This document shows positions 53,618 through 61,814 of a DNA stretch of 64,000 nucleotides, piece after piece (position 1 is the first letter of the stretch; every line of letters begins with the position of its first letter). The notes below the pieces were generated by a model. It was given only the letters and a program-made list of their open reading frames with translations. It did no database searches and was not told the DNA's origin. The DNA comes from Bacteroidota bacterium (GTDB lineage Bacteria > Bacteroidota > Bacteroidia > Chitinophagales > UBA8649). The stretch spans positions 1 through 64,000 of the forward strand of contig PKDX01000053.1 of the NCBI GenBank assembly GCA_002862745.1, given 5' to 3'. The position numbers were made by a program, and so were the translations under genes.

Positions 53618-54292
53618 ATGTCATTACAACAAGTTATTCAGCGTTTCGCCCAAGGACTCTCAATAGTCTTTCATCCAATATTCATCCCCATGGCCATGGC
53701 GTATGTTATTTTGGATACTTCTCCTTTTCGATACCCATTGGGCGATTACAGGTTTGTTGTTCCCCTGCTGTTAACAGGGATTTTTACCATTATCTATCCG
53801 ATTTTTATGTTGTTGATTTGTAGGGGACTTGGTCTAGTAAAATCAGTAGATCTTAGCGAACGACGGGATCGGATTGTCCCTTATATAGCCACCTCTTCCT
53901 TTATTTTTTGGGCGTATTTCATGATGCGAAAAGGATCAGATCCGGTAATTGGGCAAATTGACATATTGACCTACCACAATCCTTTGTTTGAAGCGATGTA
54001 CTTAGGGGTTTTTTTTACCCTTGTACTTTTATTGCTATGCACGTTATTTTGGAAGGTAAGTGCTCATTCAGCGAGTTCGGTAGCCCTTGTATTACTCGTT
54101 TACCATGTTGCGCCCTACTCGAATGAAAGTGTTCTTCCGTGGTGTATTGCTAGCGTCTTGATTGCGGGCTTTTCTGCTGCATCACGCCTTTACGTAAAGG
54201 CACATAGTATAGAACAAGTCATTGCTGGATGGTTTCTTGGAATCGTCGGGATGTCCCTTGGATTCTATTGGGTGTTTGATCTGGCAATCTGA
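53618..54292 (+). CDS. PAP2-like membrane protein with degenerate phosphatase motifs
   Basis: A 224-residue protein with about six membrane segments. FWKVSAHSASSVALVLLVYH resembles PAP2 motif 2 (usually P-S-G-H) and AASRLYVKAHSIEQVIAGWF resembles motif 3 (S-R-x5-H-x3-D), though the final Asp is replaced (H-S-I-E-Q). Motif 1 (K-x6-R-P) is not clear; KSVDLSERRDRIVP is the nearest. Members lie downstream of rpoN in other Bacteroidota. A lipid-phosphatase fold with uncertain activity is the best description. It starts 19 bp after rpoN and abuts the convergent barrel gene exactly. Confidence 0.6.
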   Translation: MSLQQVIQRFAQGLSIVFHPIFIPMAMAYVILDTSPFRYPLGDYRFVVPLLLTGIFTIIYPIFMLLICRGLGLVKSVDLSERRDRIVPYIATSSFIFWAYFMMRKGSDPVIGQIDILTYHNPLFEAMYLGVFFTLVLLLLCTLFWKVSAHSASSVALVLLVYHVAPYSNESVLPWCIASVLIAGFSAASRLYVKAHSIEQVIAGWFLGIVGMSLGFYWVFDLAI

Positions 54293-55033
54293 TTAAAAAG
54301 CACTGATAAACAGGGAAACAGACCAAGGGGTCATTGATGGACCTTTGTCCTTTTTAAACAAGCCTGTTAAGCTGTAAAACCCTTGAATATTCAGCGCACC
54401 AATACCAATACGAGCAGTAGGCCCTGTGCGCAAGAAGTTCACATCACGGTATCGATTGGTGCGGAATACTTGATAGTTTCCGGTTTCATTGCGAACTTCC
54501 TTTTGATAGGAACGGAGCTTAAATCCAGTTTGCCACCCCAGTGCCCACTTAAAGGCTAGACCCTTTCTTTTGGGTTGACTTCTGAATCGAAGTTCAATCG
54601 GGATGTTGTAATAGATTACACCGAGTTTACTTCTTCGAACGCTATCCTGATTGCGAAAGTCAGCGGTTTCTTGAAAGGCTAATCCCGTTGAATCATGGAC
54701 AAAACGACCATTATGAAAGTAGTTGTTCCACTGCAACCCACCACCGATGGCAAGACTGAATTTTGATGGGGAATCTTCAGGGCCAAAGGGCATATCCACA
54801 AAAAAGTCGTAGCCCACTTCAAGGGATGACCAATACGGAGTAAATGCATTTTCATTATGACAAAGTCGGTTAAATCCAAGCCTTAGGACAAACTGATCGG
54901 CATTGCCCCCTATTTCTTCGTCAGAGAGAGCCTTGGTTAGATTGGCATCTAGGTCTCTTTGGGCATAAAGGGCAGTATTTCCAACTAGGAAAATGGAAAA
55001 AGCTAGGATGATAATGGACAGCACTCTGCACAT
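54293..55033 (-). CDS. Outer membrane beta-barrel protein, family unknown
   Basis: A 246-residue protein with a signal peptide (RVLSIIILAFSIFLVGNTAL, Y-A-Q) and alternating beta strands: WSSLEVGYDFFVDMPFGPED, FSLAIGGGLQWNNYFHNGRF, GVIYYNIPIELRFRSQPKRK, KWALGWQTGFKLRSYQKEVR. It ends TPWSVSLFISAF with a C-terminal Phe, as recognised by the BAM machinery. It looks like a ten-strand-class Bacteroidota barrel; its cargo or role is unknown. Its stop is immediately next to that of the PAP2-like gene (0 bp). The start is divergent from the WYL regulator, 37 bp away, so the regulator may act on this promoter. Confidence 0.72.
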   Translation of the reverse strand: MCRVLSIIILAFSIFLVGNTALYAQRDLDANLTKALSDEEIGGNADQFVLRLGFNRLCHNENAFTPYWSSLEVGYDFFVDMPFGPEDSPSKFSLAIGGGLQWNNYFHNGRFVHDSTGLAFQETADFRNQDSVRRSKLGVIYYNIPIELRFRSQPKRKGLAFKWALGWQTGFKLRSYQKEVRNETGNYQVFRTNRYRDVNFLRTGPTARIGIGALNIQGFYSLTGLFKKDKGPSMTPWSVSLFISAF

Positions 55034-55070
55034 AATGATTATTTTATGGTGAATTTAAACAAAGATTTAG

Positions 55071-56099
55071 ATGCCAAAGAATAAGCATGCAGCTATTCGC
55101 TACAAGATCATTGACAAGATGTTAACCAGCCCTTCAAGGCCCTATCCTAGCAAAGAAGATATTTTGGATAAGCTGCGTAACGATTTAAAGGATTCCATCA
55201 GTGAACGCACGCTTCAAGAGGACCTAAGCGCCATGCGATTTGATGAAGGCCTTGGGTTTAATGCGCCTATTCGCTATAGCAGAAAGTACGGGGGTTATTA
55301 TTATGAAGACGCTCAATATTCCATTGCAAAACTTCCTATCTCTAGCAATGACCGAGAAGCCTTGGATATGGCGGCGCTGATTTTAAAACAATACGATAGC
55401 TTGCCCATTTTTAGTGAATTTTCTAATGTGGTGACTAAGCTTCAAACCGTGCTCGATGGGGTGGTGTCTGATTCTATTGAAGCGCGTCGACAAATGATTC
55501 AGTTTGAGGAAAGTCCCAATTATAAGGGCTTGGACCTCATTCAGCCCCTGCTGAGAGCGGTAGAACAGCAGTATCGAATAGACTTTACCTACCAGGGTTT
55601 TGCAAGTGCAGAAAAGCAGCGTGAAGACTTCGAGCCTTTATTATTGAAAGAATGGAGACAAATGTGGTATGTTATTGGCCGCTTCAAAGAGGCTGAGGCA
55701 AAAAAAACCTATGCTTTTGCGCTTGATAGGATTACTAATCTGGAAGTGAAGGAATCCGAAGGGTTTACCTTTCCCTATGACTTTAATGCCCGAGACCATT
55801 ATGCCCATGCGTATGGCATTTACAGAATGGATGGAAAACCCGAGCGGGTGAGGCTCAGGGTTTTTAATAAGACGATCAGGGGGTATATGCGCAATAATCC
55901 ATTTCACGCGTCACAAAAGATTACTAAAGAACGTGAAGACTATATGGACATAGAGCTTACCGTCTTTCCAACACCCGATTTAGAGGGTGATATCTTAAGG
56001 TTTTGCCCAGATATACAAGTGCTCTCCCCAAAAACATTGCGTGATAACATCGCAAAACGCATTCAAGACGGCTTGAGTCGAATGTCAAATAATCAATGA
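55071..56099 (+). CDS. WYL domain transcriptional regulator
   Basis: A 342-residue regulator. Residues 1-75 form a winged-helix region (YKIIDKMLTSPSRPYPSKED, SISERTLQEDLSAMR). The WYL domain (about 155-245) has YRIDFTYQGFASAEKQREDF, PLLLKEWRQMWYVIGRFKEA with W-Y-V in place of W-Y-L, and AFALDRITNLEVKE. A WCX-like C-terminal domain (about 255-340) has RVRLRVFNKTIRGYMRNNPF and DILRFCPDIQVLSPKTLRD. WYL proteins bind nucleic acid or nucleotide ligands and control DNA-damage, phage-defence and other genes. No defence genes lie nearby; the adjacent divergent barrel gene is the most obvious possible target. Confidence 0.88.
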   Translation: MPKNKHAAIRYKIIDKMLTSPSRPYPSKEDILDKLRNDLKDSISERTLQEDLSAMRFDEGLGFNAPIRYSRKYGGYYYEDAQYSIAKLPISSNDREALDMAALILKQYDSLPIFSEFSNVVTKLQTVLDGVVSDSIEARRQMIQFEESPNYKGLDLIQPLLRAVEQQYRIDFTYQGFASAEKQREDFEPLLLKEWRQMWYVIGRFKEAEAKKTYAFALDRITNLEVKESEGFTFPYDFNARDHYAHAYGIYRMDGKPERVRLRVFNKTIRGYMRNNPFHASQKITKEREDYMDIELTVFPTPDLEGDILRFCPDIQVLSPKTLRDNIAKRIQDGLSRMSNNQ

Positions 56100-56130
56100 C
56101 ACAGTGTATAACAAAAAAAGATTGACCAAA

Positions 56131-56160
56131 CACTAAAACACATATAGGCAGTGTTTTGTG
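56131..56160. other. Imperfect inverted repeat downstream of the WYL gene
   Basis: CACTAAAACAC (56131-56141) pairs with GTGTTTTGTG (56151-56160) across a 9-nt loop with one bulged T. It lies between the WYL stop (56099) and the next gene (56190). It could be a terminator-like hairpin or an operator; no T-run follows on the plus strand. Confidence 0.45.
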
Positions 56161-56189
56161 TGGTTTACTTTGAGGAAAAATTAGTCGCA

Positions 56190-56606
56190 ATGCAAACTAC
56201 CTTTTCCTTTAACGCCCCCTTGGATGCCACCAAGTCTTCTCAATCGTCCACGCGCCTGGCACCTCGTCGCAATTACACACAAGAATTGACGTCTCGCCTT
56301 TCACTTGCTTGTACGCTTGTCAATAGTGGAAATATTTTTTTAGCGAAAAAACTCGCAAGAGAAGTCGCGCTAAAAGCCCAGTCTTTAGGCATGTATATCG
56401 AATTCGAGGCGAAAGCCTTTCTTGGGATTATCGCCTACGACCAGGGAGATTGGGTGAGTGCTCGCCTGCACTTTTTCCAGGCGAAAGCATCGCTGTATCC
56501 CCAACATCCGAGCTACGCTTCAGATTGCAGGTATATTGACTCCTTGCTCAAACGATTGGATAATCATTCGACCCCCAAGCAGCGCAAACTTTCTTTGGCG
56601 GCCTAA
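56190..56606 (+). CDS. Small helical-repeat (TPR-like) protein
   Basis: The ORF track begins at a GTG at 56151 inside the inverted repeat, but the ATG at 56190 (MQTTFSFNAPLDATKSSQSS) gives a more credible 138-residue protein. After a polar N-terminus of about 30 residues, two helix pairs resemble TPR units: LACTLVNSGNIFLAKKLARE and FLGIIAYDQGDWVSARLHFF. The end is basic (TPKQRKLSLAA). No signal peptide; cytosolic. No family recognised. A TACTTTG near-match to the -7 element is 14 bp upstream. Its stop abuts that of the convergent GT-like gene (0 bp). Confidence 0.65.
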   Translation: MQTTFSFNAPLDATKSSQSSTRLAPRRNYTQELTSRLSLACTLVNSGNIFLAKKLAREVALKAQSLGMYIEFEAKAFLGIIAYDQGDWVSARLHFFQAKASLYPQHPSYASDCRYIDSLLKRLDNHSTPKQRKLSLAA

Positions 56607-57497
56607 CTACTTGAGTTGGTTCCAGCGCTTTTGATTGAGAAAAAAGCCAAGCTTTCGGCGCCAACCCCACATTTTCCATTCAAGAAAGTCTCGGGTAGAT
56701 AAGCTTGGATTAAGCCCCCACCTCCACAAGTTGTTCGGGAAAGGTCTAAGAGCATAGGGAAATTTGTGAAGATTTTCTTTCCAGGGAATGGTCTTCTTAA
56801 TCCGATTAAAGGCCTGCCGATTATGTTTGTAAAGCACAGAGTCAACGGGCGGCATAACTTCCAAACCAATATGTCTTGTGAGGTTAGCATCTGGCATGAA
56901 AAGAGGGTTTTCAGATAAGGAAAAGACCCAGTGGGCTAATCCTACACCAATAAAGGGAATACCAAGACAAATGGTGTCCATGTCAATGGATTGCAGGAGA
57001 TCTGGCGAAAAAACAAAACAGTCAAAACCCGGGTGAATCATGCCCTTATCAGCAAAAATTGCAGGTAAATCATCCGTGCGATTAAGGGCTATTGAAACAC
57101 GTTGACGATTAATAACAAGGGCATCATGACCTTTATTTAGGTAGTATGCCACACTTTCATAGAAATGCGGTGTTAGGATGATGTCGCAGTTGGTATAAAT
57201 CAGATAATCGCAAGACACGTTTTTTTTGGCCCGCAACAAAACCTCCTGAATTAAAGGAAGTTTTCTAGATGTGTAAGGAATAAAGTCTTGGACACTCCTC
57301 TCTAGGGGGGGGAGCAGGTCAAATTCTTGGGGCAGTCTATCATCAATTTTGGCATACTGAATGGCAGCAAGAGAAACATTCTGCGCACAAAACTTTTTGG
57401 CTAGTCGCATACTTTCAATCGTTAAGGATTGGCGTTTATATAGTTCGGCATTTTCCTCGGGATGTATGGTGTTGATGATGTGTGTGATGTTGTACAT
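56607..57497 (-). CDS. Putative glycosyltransferase-like protein, family unrecognised
   Basis: A 296-residue protein starting MYNITHIINTIHPEENAELY. CDYLIYTNCDIILTPHFYES looks like a GT-A core strand ending in an acidic metal-site-like C-D-I, and HDALVINRQRVSIALNRTDD with HPGFDCFVFSPDLLQSIDMD follows it. The C-terminal end (LEWKMWGWRRKLGFFLNQKR) is basic and aromatic, possibly membrane-associating. Similar hypothetical proteins occur in polysaccharide loci, but I do not know a named family. It marks the left edge of the second glycan locus and diverges from the aminotransferase gene across 87 bp. Confidence 0.5.
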   Translation of the reverse strand: MYNITHIINTIHPEENAELYKRQSLTIESMRLAKKFCAQNVSLAAIQYAKIDDRLPQEFDLLPPLERSVQDFIPYTSRKLPLIQEVLLRAKKNVSCDYLIYTNCDIILTPHFYESVAYYLNKGHDALVINRQRVSIALNRTDDLPAIFADKGMIHPGFDCFVFSPDLLQSIDMDTICLGIPFIGVGLAHWVFSLSENPLFMPDANLTRHIGLEVMPPVDSVLYKHNRQAFNRIKKTIPWKENLHKFPYALRPFPNNLWRWGLNPSLSTRDFLEWKMWGWRRKLGFFLNQKRWNQLK

Positions 57498-57584
57498 AAT
57501 CTGCTATACTGAATAGGGTAAGATACCATGAATTGTAGGCACCATAAACGTTAAATTATGTATATTTTCTTTGTCAACTAAGAC

Positions 57585-58739
57585 ATGTCATCTACACCAC
57601 GAATTCCATTTCAAATTTTTCGACCGAATAACAGCTATCAGTCGGCAGTTGAAAAGCTGAACGGTCAATACGAGCACTTTCGGACAAATGTTGTTCAAAA
57701 AGGTTGTATTGAAAAACTCAAACGCTGGTATCCAAATGGAAAGGCCTACCTTACCCAATCTGCCACAGCAGGACTCATGATGGCAGCAGACAGTATAGAA
57801 TTTGCGCCAGGCGATGAAATTATTGTTCCGAGCTTCACTTTTGTAAGTGCTCTAAACCCCTTTGTTCGGCGCGGTGTACAAGTCGTATTTGTTCCTGCTA
57901 ATAAGAAAACCTTTGGTCCTGATTTGGATTATGTTCAACAAGCGATAACGTCTCGAACAAAAGCGATTATGATTATGCATTATGGAGGTGTTCCATGTGC
58001 TTCCCATCAAGAAATTACGGCCCTAAGCGACTTAGCAAGAGCACGGCGTATAGTCTTGATTGAAGATGCAGCAACGTGCTTTGGGTCAATGATTGAAGGG
58101 AAACCCTTGGGGAGTATGGGGGACTACGGTGTGATAAGTTTTGATATCACCAAGCACATTACTTCTATTAATGGTGGGCTATGTTTGGTGAGTTCCGAAC
58201 ATGATGATTCGAACGTAGCTCAAGTTTATCACAATGGCACGAATAGAAAAGATTTCGAGAGGGGATCTGTGGACTTTTACGATTGGCACACGTTGGGTTC
58301 AAAATATGCGATGAACGCACTGTCGGCAAGCATTTTACTTGCACAACTAGAGAGTGCTGCAGAAGTCTTAGGCCATCACCTAAAATTATCTAAACTGTAC
58401 ATAGACCATTTGGAAGATTTTGCCCAACAAATTGCTCGACAGGTCTATCCCCGTAAGGAGATGTTGTCCAATGGTCATCTCTTTGCTTGGATTGTGGATG
58501 ATGCTGAAGAACAGAAGGCGTTAATCCAATTTTTGGGTGACCATGGTATAGAGTGTCATAGTCATTATCGTGCCTTACATGCATCACCTATGGGTTTGTC
58601 TATCGGAAAAAAAATTGGGGACTTTACATTTACCGAACAACTTCCCTTTCGTATAGTGAGACTGCCTATTCATACAGGACTAGATTCAGCGGATATCATA
58701 AGAATTGCCTCAGTTATAAAATCATTCTATCTCAACTAA
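57585..58739 (+). CDS. DegT/DnrJ/EryC1/StrS family sugar aminotransferase (WecE-like)
   Basis: A 384-residue PLP enzyme. FAPGDEIIVPSFTFVSALNP is the family substrate-loop region. VLIEDAATCFGSMIEGKPLG holds the PLP-binding Asp in E-D-A-A. GVISFDITKHITSINGGLCL holds the PLP lysine in the form T-K-x-I-T, closest to WecE-type 4-aminosugar transaminases. It probably makes an NDP-linked 4-amino-sugar for the second glycan. It is the first gene of a plus-strand operon with Wzm2 (20-bp gap). A TATATTTT element (one mismatch to TAnnTTTG) is at 57561. Confidence 0.9.
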   Translation: MSSTPRIPFQIFRPNNSYQSAVEKLNGQYEHFRTNVVQKGCIEKLKRWYPNGKAYLTQSATAGLMMAADSIEFAPGDEIIVPSFTFVSALNPFVRRGVQVVFVPANKKTFGPDLDYVQQAITSRTKAIMIMHYGGVPCASHQEITALSDLARARRIVLIEDAATCFGSMIEGKPLGSMGDYGVISFDITKHITSINGGLCLVSSEHDDSNVAQVYHNGTNRKDFERGSVDFYDWHTLGSKYAMNALSASILLAQLESAAEVLGHHLKLSKLYIDHLEDFAQQIARQVYPRKEMLSNGHLFAWIVDDAEEQKALIQFLGDHGIECHSHYRALHASPMGLSIGKKIGDFTFTEQLPFRIVRLPIHTGLDSADIIRIASVIKSFYLN

Positions 58740-58759
58740 TACCCATAGGAAGCATTTAA

Positions 58760-59569
58760 ATGAATACAAGACGCATAACATCAAGGTCAGAAAAGCTGAG
58801 ACCTTATCTAAAAAAGACCTGGAGTTACCGTTCCATGGCGTGGGTTTTGGCAAAGCGAGACATAAAGATTAAGTACGCACAATCTTTGGTGGGCATCGGC
58901 TGGGTTGTTTTGCAGCCTCTAGTGGCAGTAGCTGTCTACACGATTTTTTTTAGTAGACTTTTGAATTTAGACACGCCGTATCCCTATGTCTTGTTTGTGG
59001 TGAGCGGTGTGATATTTTGGAGTTTGTTTAATTACATTTTTTCTCAAGGAAGTAATGCATTGCTCCAAAACCAGGACTTGATTCGTAAGCTTTATTTTCC
59101 TCGTGTTTTACTGCCTGTTTCAAAGGTTTTAGTAGCCCTCACTGAGTTTGTTATTGTTTTTGGTCTTTTTCTGGGCCTGTTGATTTATTACGGCATACCA
59201 ATCTCTATTAAATGTTTAGTCTTGGTTCCTGTGCTTTTGGGAACAGCTTGCTTTGGTCTAGGGCTCGCATTGCTTTTAAGTGCAGCGACAATTCGCAACC
59301 GTGACCTTCATCACATTGTACCGTTCCTAGTATATTTTGGAATCTGGTTGACACCTGTCTTTTATCCAGTCACCATTATTCCTAGCACCTATGCTAAATG
59401 GCTTTATGTAAATCCTATGGCATCCTATATTCAGTGGTTTCGTTGGGGCTTTTTTTCAGAGCCTATTGATTGTTTTTCTTGGATAGGTGTCCTGTTGGGC
59501 TTGCTGGTGTGCTTAGCTGGAATTTTGGTATTCAAAGCACAAGAAGATAAAATTGCGGATAGCGTATGA
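58760..59569 (+). CDS. wzm: Polysaccharide ABC exporter, permease subunit (second Wzm)
   Basis: A 269-residue ABC-2 permease. It has the gate helix SMAWVLAKRDIKIKYAQSLV with G-I-G-W-V-V-L-Q-P, six membrane segments, and YFPRVLLPVSKVLVALTEFV and RNRDLHHIVPFLVYFGIWLT, as in Wzm/KpsM-type exporters. It is clearly different in sequence from the Wzm at 15676-16530, so it is a second exporter rather than a recent copy. It ends within the ATGA shared with its ATPase gene. A GGAAG stretch lies 8 bp before the ATG. Confidence 0.93.
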   Translation: MNTRRITSRSEKLRPYLKKTWSYRSMAWVLAKRDIKIKYAQSLVGIGWVVLQPLVAVAVYTIFFSRLLNLDTPYPYVLFVVSGVIFWSLFNYIFSQGSNALLQNQDLIRKLYFPRVLLPVSKVLVALTEFVIVFGLFLGLLIYYGIPISIKCLVLVPVLLGTACFGLGLALLLSAATIRNRDLHHIVPFLVYFGIWLTPVFYPVTIIPSTYAKWLYVNPMASYIQWFRWGFFSEPIDCFSWIGVLLGLLVCLAGILVFKAQEDKIADSV

Positions 59570-60714
59570 TCGGTGATTCAAAAATTCTAGAGGTTAAGGG
59601 ATTAACAAAAACGTTCACTCGCACAACGAGTCAAGGAAAAAAAGAGGCGTTCTACGCACTCAATAATTTATCTTTTGCTTTAAAGAAAGGTCAATCCTTA
59701 GGTATAATAGGCAAGAATGGCAGCGGCAAGAGTACGCTGCTTAATATTATTAGCAATATTATTCGGCCCTCAGATGGGGAGGTCCTCGTCCGCGGAAAGG
59801 TGCTAAGCATATTGGATATTGGCACAGGGATGCACCCTGACCTTAGTGGCAGAGAGAATGTTTTTTTACGGGGTGAGCTTTTGGGTATGTCTAAGCAAGA
59901 TATCGAAAAGGTTTACTCAGATATTGTTGAATTTAGTGAGATTGCTGACTTTATAGATACGCCCGTAAAGCACTATAGTAGCGGTATGTTTTTGAGGTTG
60001 GCGTTTGCCATTATCGTTCATCTTAAGGCGGATATTCTTCTTTTAGACGAGGTGCTAAGTGTGGGAGATCTTGGATTTAGAGAGAAAGTTAAACATGCCC
60101 TCAATGCCATGTCTTCGGAAACCACGTTAATTATTGTTAGCCATGAGATTCATACTATCAGAGAATTTGTGGATTCAATTTTATACCTGAAGTCAGATAA
60201 GGAAAGGAGCTATATTTTTTCACCCAAAATAGACTTCCCCTTTGACAAATTTACGGCCGACCTCAGCACAATTCAATCCGAAGAAGTAAGAATTTATGCG
60301 GCCCAGGACGTGATTTTAAAAAATCAAAAAGTGGATGAAAATGACAAAGGGTACCTTGCGCAATTCACGTTAGAAATCGCCTCTGTTTCTAAAGAAGTTT
60401 ATTTTGGTATCCAGGTTTTTAATGATTTAGATATTCCAATACTTACTTCGGTTTCTCAGGAGCTCAAAGCTCTTGAGGGAACATATCGCGTAGAAGTTAG
60501 CTTGGAAGAAAGCCTATTTGGCTACGGGCAGTATGCTGTTCAATGTGGACTAATGTTTCAGGAAAAGGAGGGATGGAAGGTCTTGCCGTTGTCTACGGAA
60601 AAAATGACTATTTCTTATGGAGAAAAGGGTAGCGAATCTTATCCAAAGGAGGTGTTTAATGGCATCTTGCAACCAACTCTTGATTGGACACTTACCTTAA
60701 CAAATCCCTCATGA
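59566..60714 (+). CDS. wzt: Polysaccharide ABC exporter, ATP-binding subunit (second Wzt)
   Basis: A 382-residue ATPase. Walker A (GKNGSGKST) is at residues 49-57, the signature region is YSSGMFLRLAFAIIVHLKAD and Walker B is ILLLDEVLSVGDLGFREK, with the switch in LIIVSHEIHTI. Residues from about 240 on are a shorter beta-rich domain (KGYLAQFTLEIASVSKEVYF, LFGYGQYAVQCGLMF) like Wzt_C. It lacks the long N-terminal insertion present in the first Wzt of this window. It should recognise and export a chemically different glycan. Start overlaps the permease stop and the stop overlaps the next gene, both as ATGA. Confidence 0.93.
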   Translation: MIGDSKILEVKGLTKTFTRTTSQGKKEAFYALNNLSFALKKGQSLGIIGKNGSGKSTLLNIISNIIRPSDGEVLVRGKVLSILDIGTGMHPDLSGRENVFLRGELLGMSKQDIEKVYSDIVEFSEIADFIDTPVKHYSSGMFLRLAFAIIVHLKADILLLDEVLSVGDLGFREKVKHALNAMSSETTLIIVSHEIHTIREFVDSILYLKSDKERSYIFSPKIDFPFDKFTADLSTIQSEEVRIYAAQDVILKNQKVDENDKGYLAQFTLEIASVSKEVYFGIQVFNDLDIPILTSVSQELKALEGTYRVEVSLEESLFGYGQYAVQCGLMFQEKEGWKVLPLSTEKMTISYGEKGSESYPKEVFNGILQPTLDWTLTLTNPS

Positions 60715-61799
60715 AAGTAATGTTAACCGGTGCCACGGGTTTATTAGGGCAGCACATTATGTTTGAGTTAATGGCCTTTTACAAAAAGGACCTTCAATTT
60801 GTACTTGTTGGGCGCGGAAAAAAAGATATCTCCTTTCGGCAGCGGGTTGAGACCATCTTGCAGGCTAGCCCAAACAAGCATGTCCATGGAATAGAAGATG
60901 TAAAAGGTTTTATACGTCATCATATTGATTTTATGGACGTTGACTTTAGTCAGAAAGACCATTCGACCATAATCTCTTCTATGCAAGTCGATCTCTTATT
61001 GCATTGTGCATCTTACCTAGATTTTAGAAGTAACGAAAGTGCACAACAAAAGTTAGAGCAGATCAATGTCGTGGGCACTCAAAAATTCCTAGATAGTTTA
61101 CAAGAGGTTGAGATAGGTCGTGCTATGTACGTGAGTTCCGCGTATGTGGCAGGCATTACCGAGGGAGAGGTATATCCTGATATGGTAGGGTGGGGAGCCT
61201 TTCGCAATGCCTATGAGGCTTCTAAGGCGAGCGCAGAAAAGATTTTTCAGTCTTGGGTCCAAGATCGGCAAATATCAAATTGGACCATTTTACGTCCTTC
61301 AACAATCTGCGGCCGAAGCATACACAAGCCGCATGGATATACCACAAAGTTTGATGTTTTTTATGGTTGGGCACAATTTTTCAGTAAGGTTCAAAGCAAG
61401 GATAGTATAAGAATTCAATTCAACAAGCAATCTGGACTTAACATTATTCCTGTCGATGTTGCATCTCAAGTCATCATTAGATTGGTGAGAAGCGATGTTC
61501 AAAATATTAATTTTTTGCACGTTGTAGCGAACAATGAATACGCCCACCTTGCCTATACAGCTGAGTTGTTAAAAACAGTCGGCTTTACGAATTATATGTT
61601 TTCAGGACTTAATTCTCTAGACGAGTTAAATCAACTTGAGCGGGTGTATTATAAGCGCTCAGTGGGTAGTGTATTTACACCTTATGTTATCAATCCAGCA
61701 ACGCACTTTGTGCAAGACCCTAAATTTATGTCTGATTTTACGATGGATGAAGACAACTTTCAAAGGGTTATTTCTTATTTCAAATCCATATTGACATAA
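60711..61799 (+). CDS. Extended SDR (NAD-dependent epimerase/reductase, NAD_binding_4-like)
   Basis: About 362 residues from the ATG at 60711, which overlaps the Wzt stop as ATGA; the ORF-track start (TTG at 60684) is less likely. MKVMLTGATGLLGQHIMFEL contains the Rossmann T-G-x-x-G-x-x-G. VDLLLHCASYLDFRSNESAQ and AMYVSSAYVAG place the catalytic serine, and YEASKASAEKIFQSW the Y-x3-K. The look, including ILRPSTICGRSIHKPHGYTT, is of the thioester-reductase/male-sterility-like NAD_binding_4 group. It may reduce an acyl chain or modify an NDP-sugar. It is 15 bp before the phosphotransferase gene; the pair may act together. Confidence 0.8.
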   Translation: MKVMLTGATGLLGQHIMFELMAFYKKDLQFVLVGRGKKDISFRQRVETILQASPNKHVHGIEDVKGFIRHHIDFMDVDFSQKDHSTIISSMQVDLLLHCASYLDFRSNESAQQKLEQINVVGTQKFLDSLQEVEIGRAMYVSSAYVAGITEGEVYPDMVGWGAFRNAYEASKASAEKIFQSWVQDRQISNWTILRPSTICGRSIHKPHGYTTKFDVFYGWAQFFSKVQSKDSIRIQFNKQSGLNIIPVDVASQVIIRLVRSDVQNINFLHVVANNEYAHLAYTAELLKTVGFTNYMFSGLNSLDELNQLERVYYKRSVGSVFTPYVINPATHFVQDPKFMSDFTMDEDNFQRVISYFKSILT

Positions 61800-61814
61800 G
61801 ATAATTTGTTGCTT

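Noticed and set aside
55034-55070. Strong shared promoter between the barrel gene and the WYL gene
   Set aside because: Only a one-mismatch AATCTTTG on the minus strand was found and no -33 element, so I did not call it.
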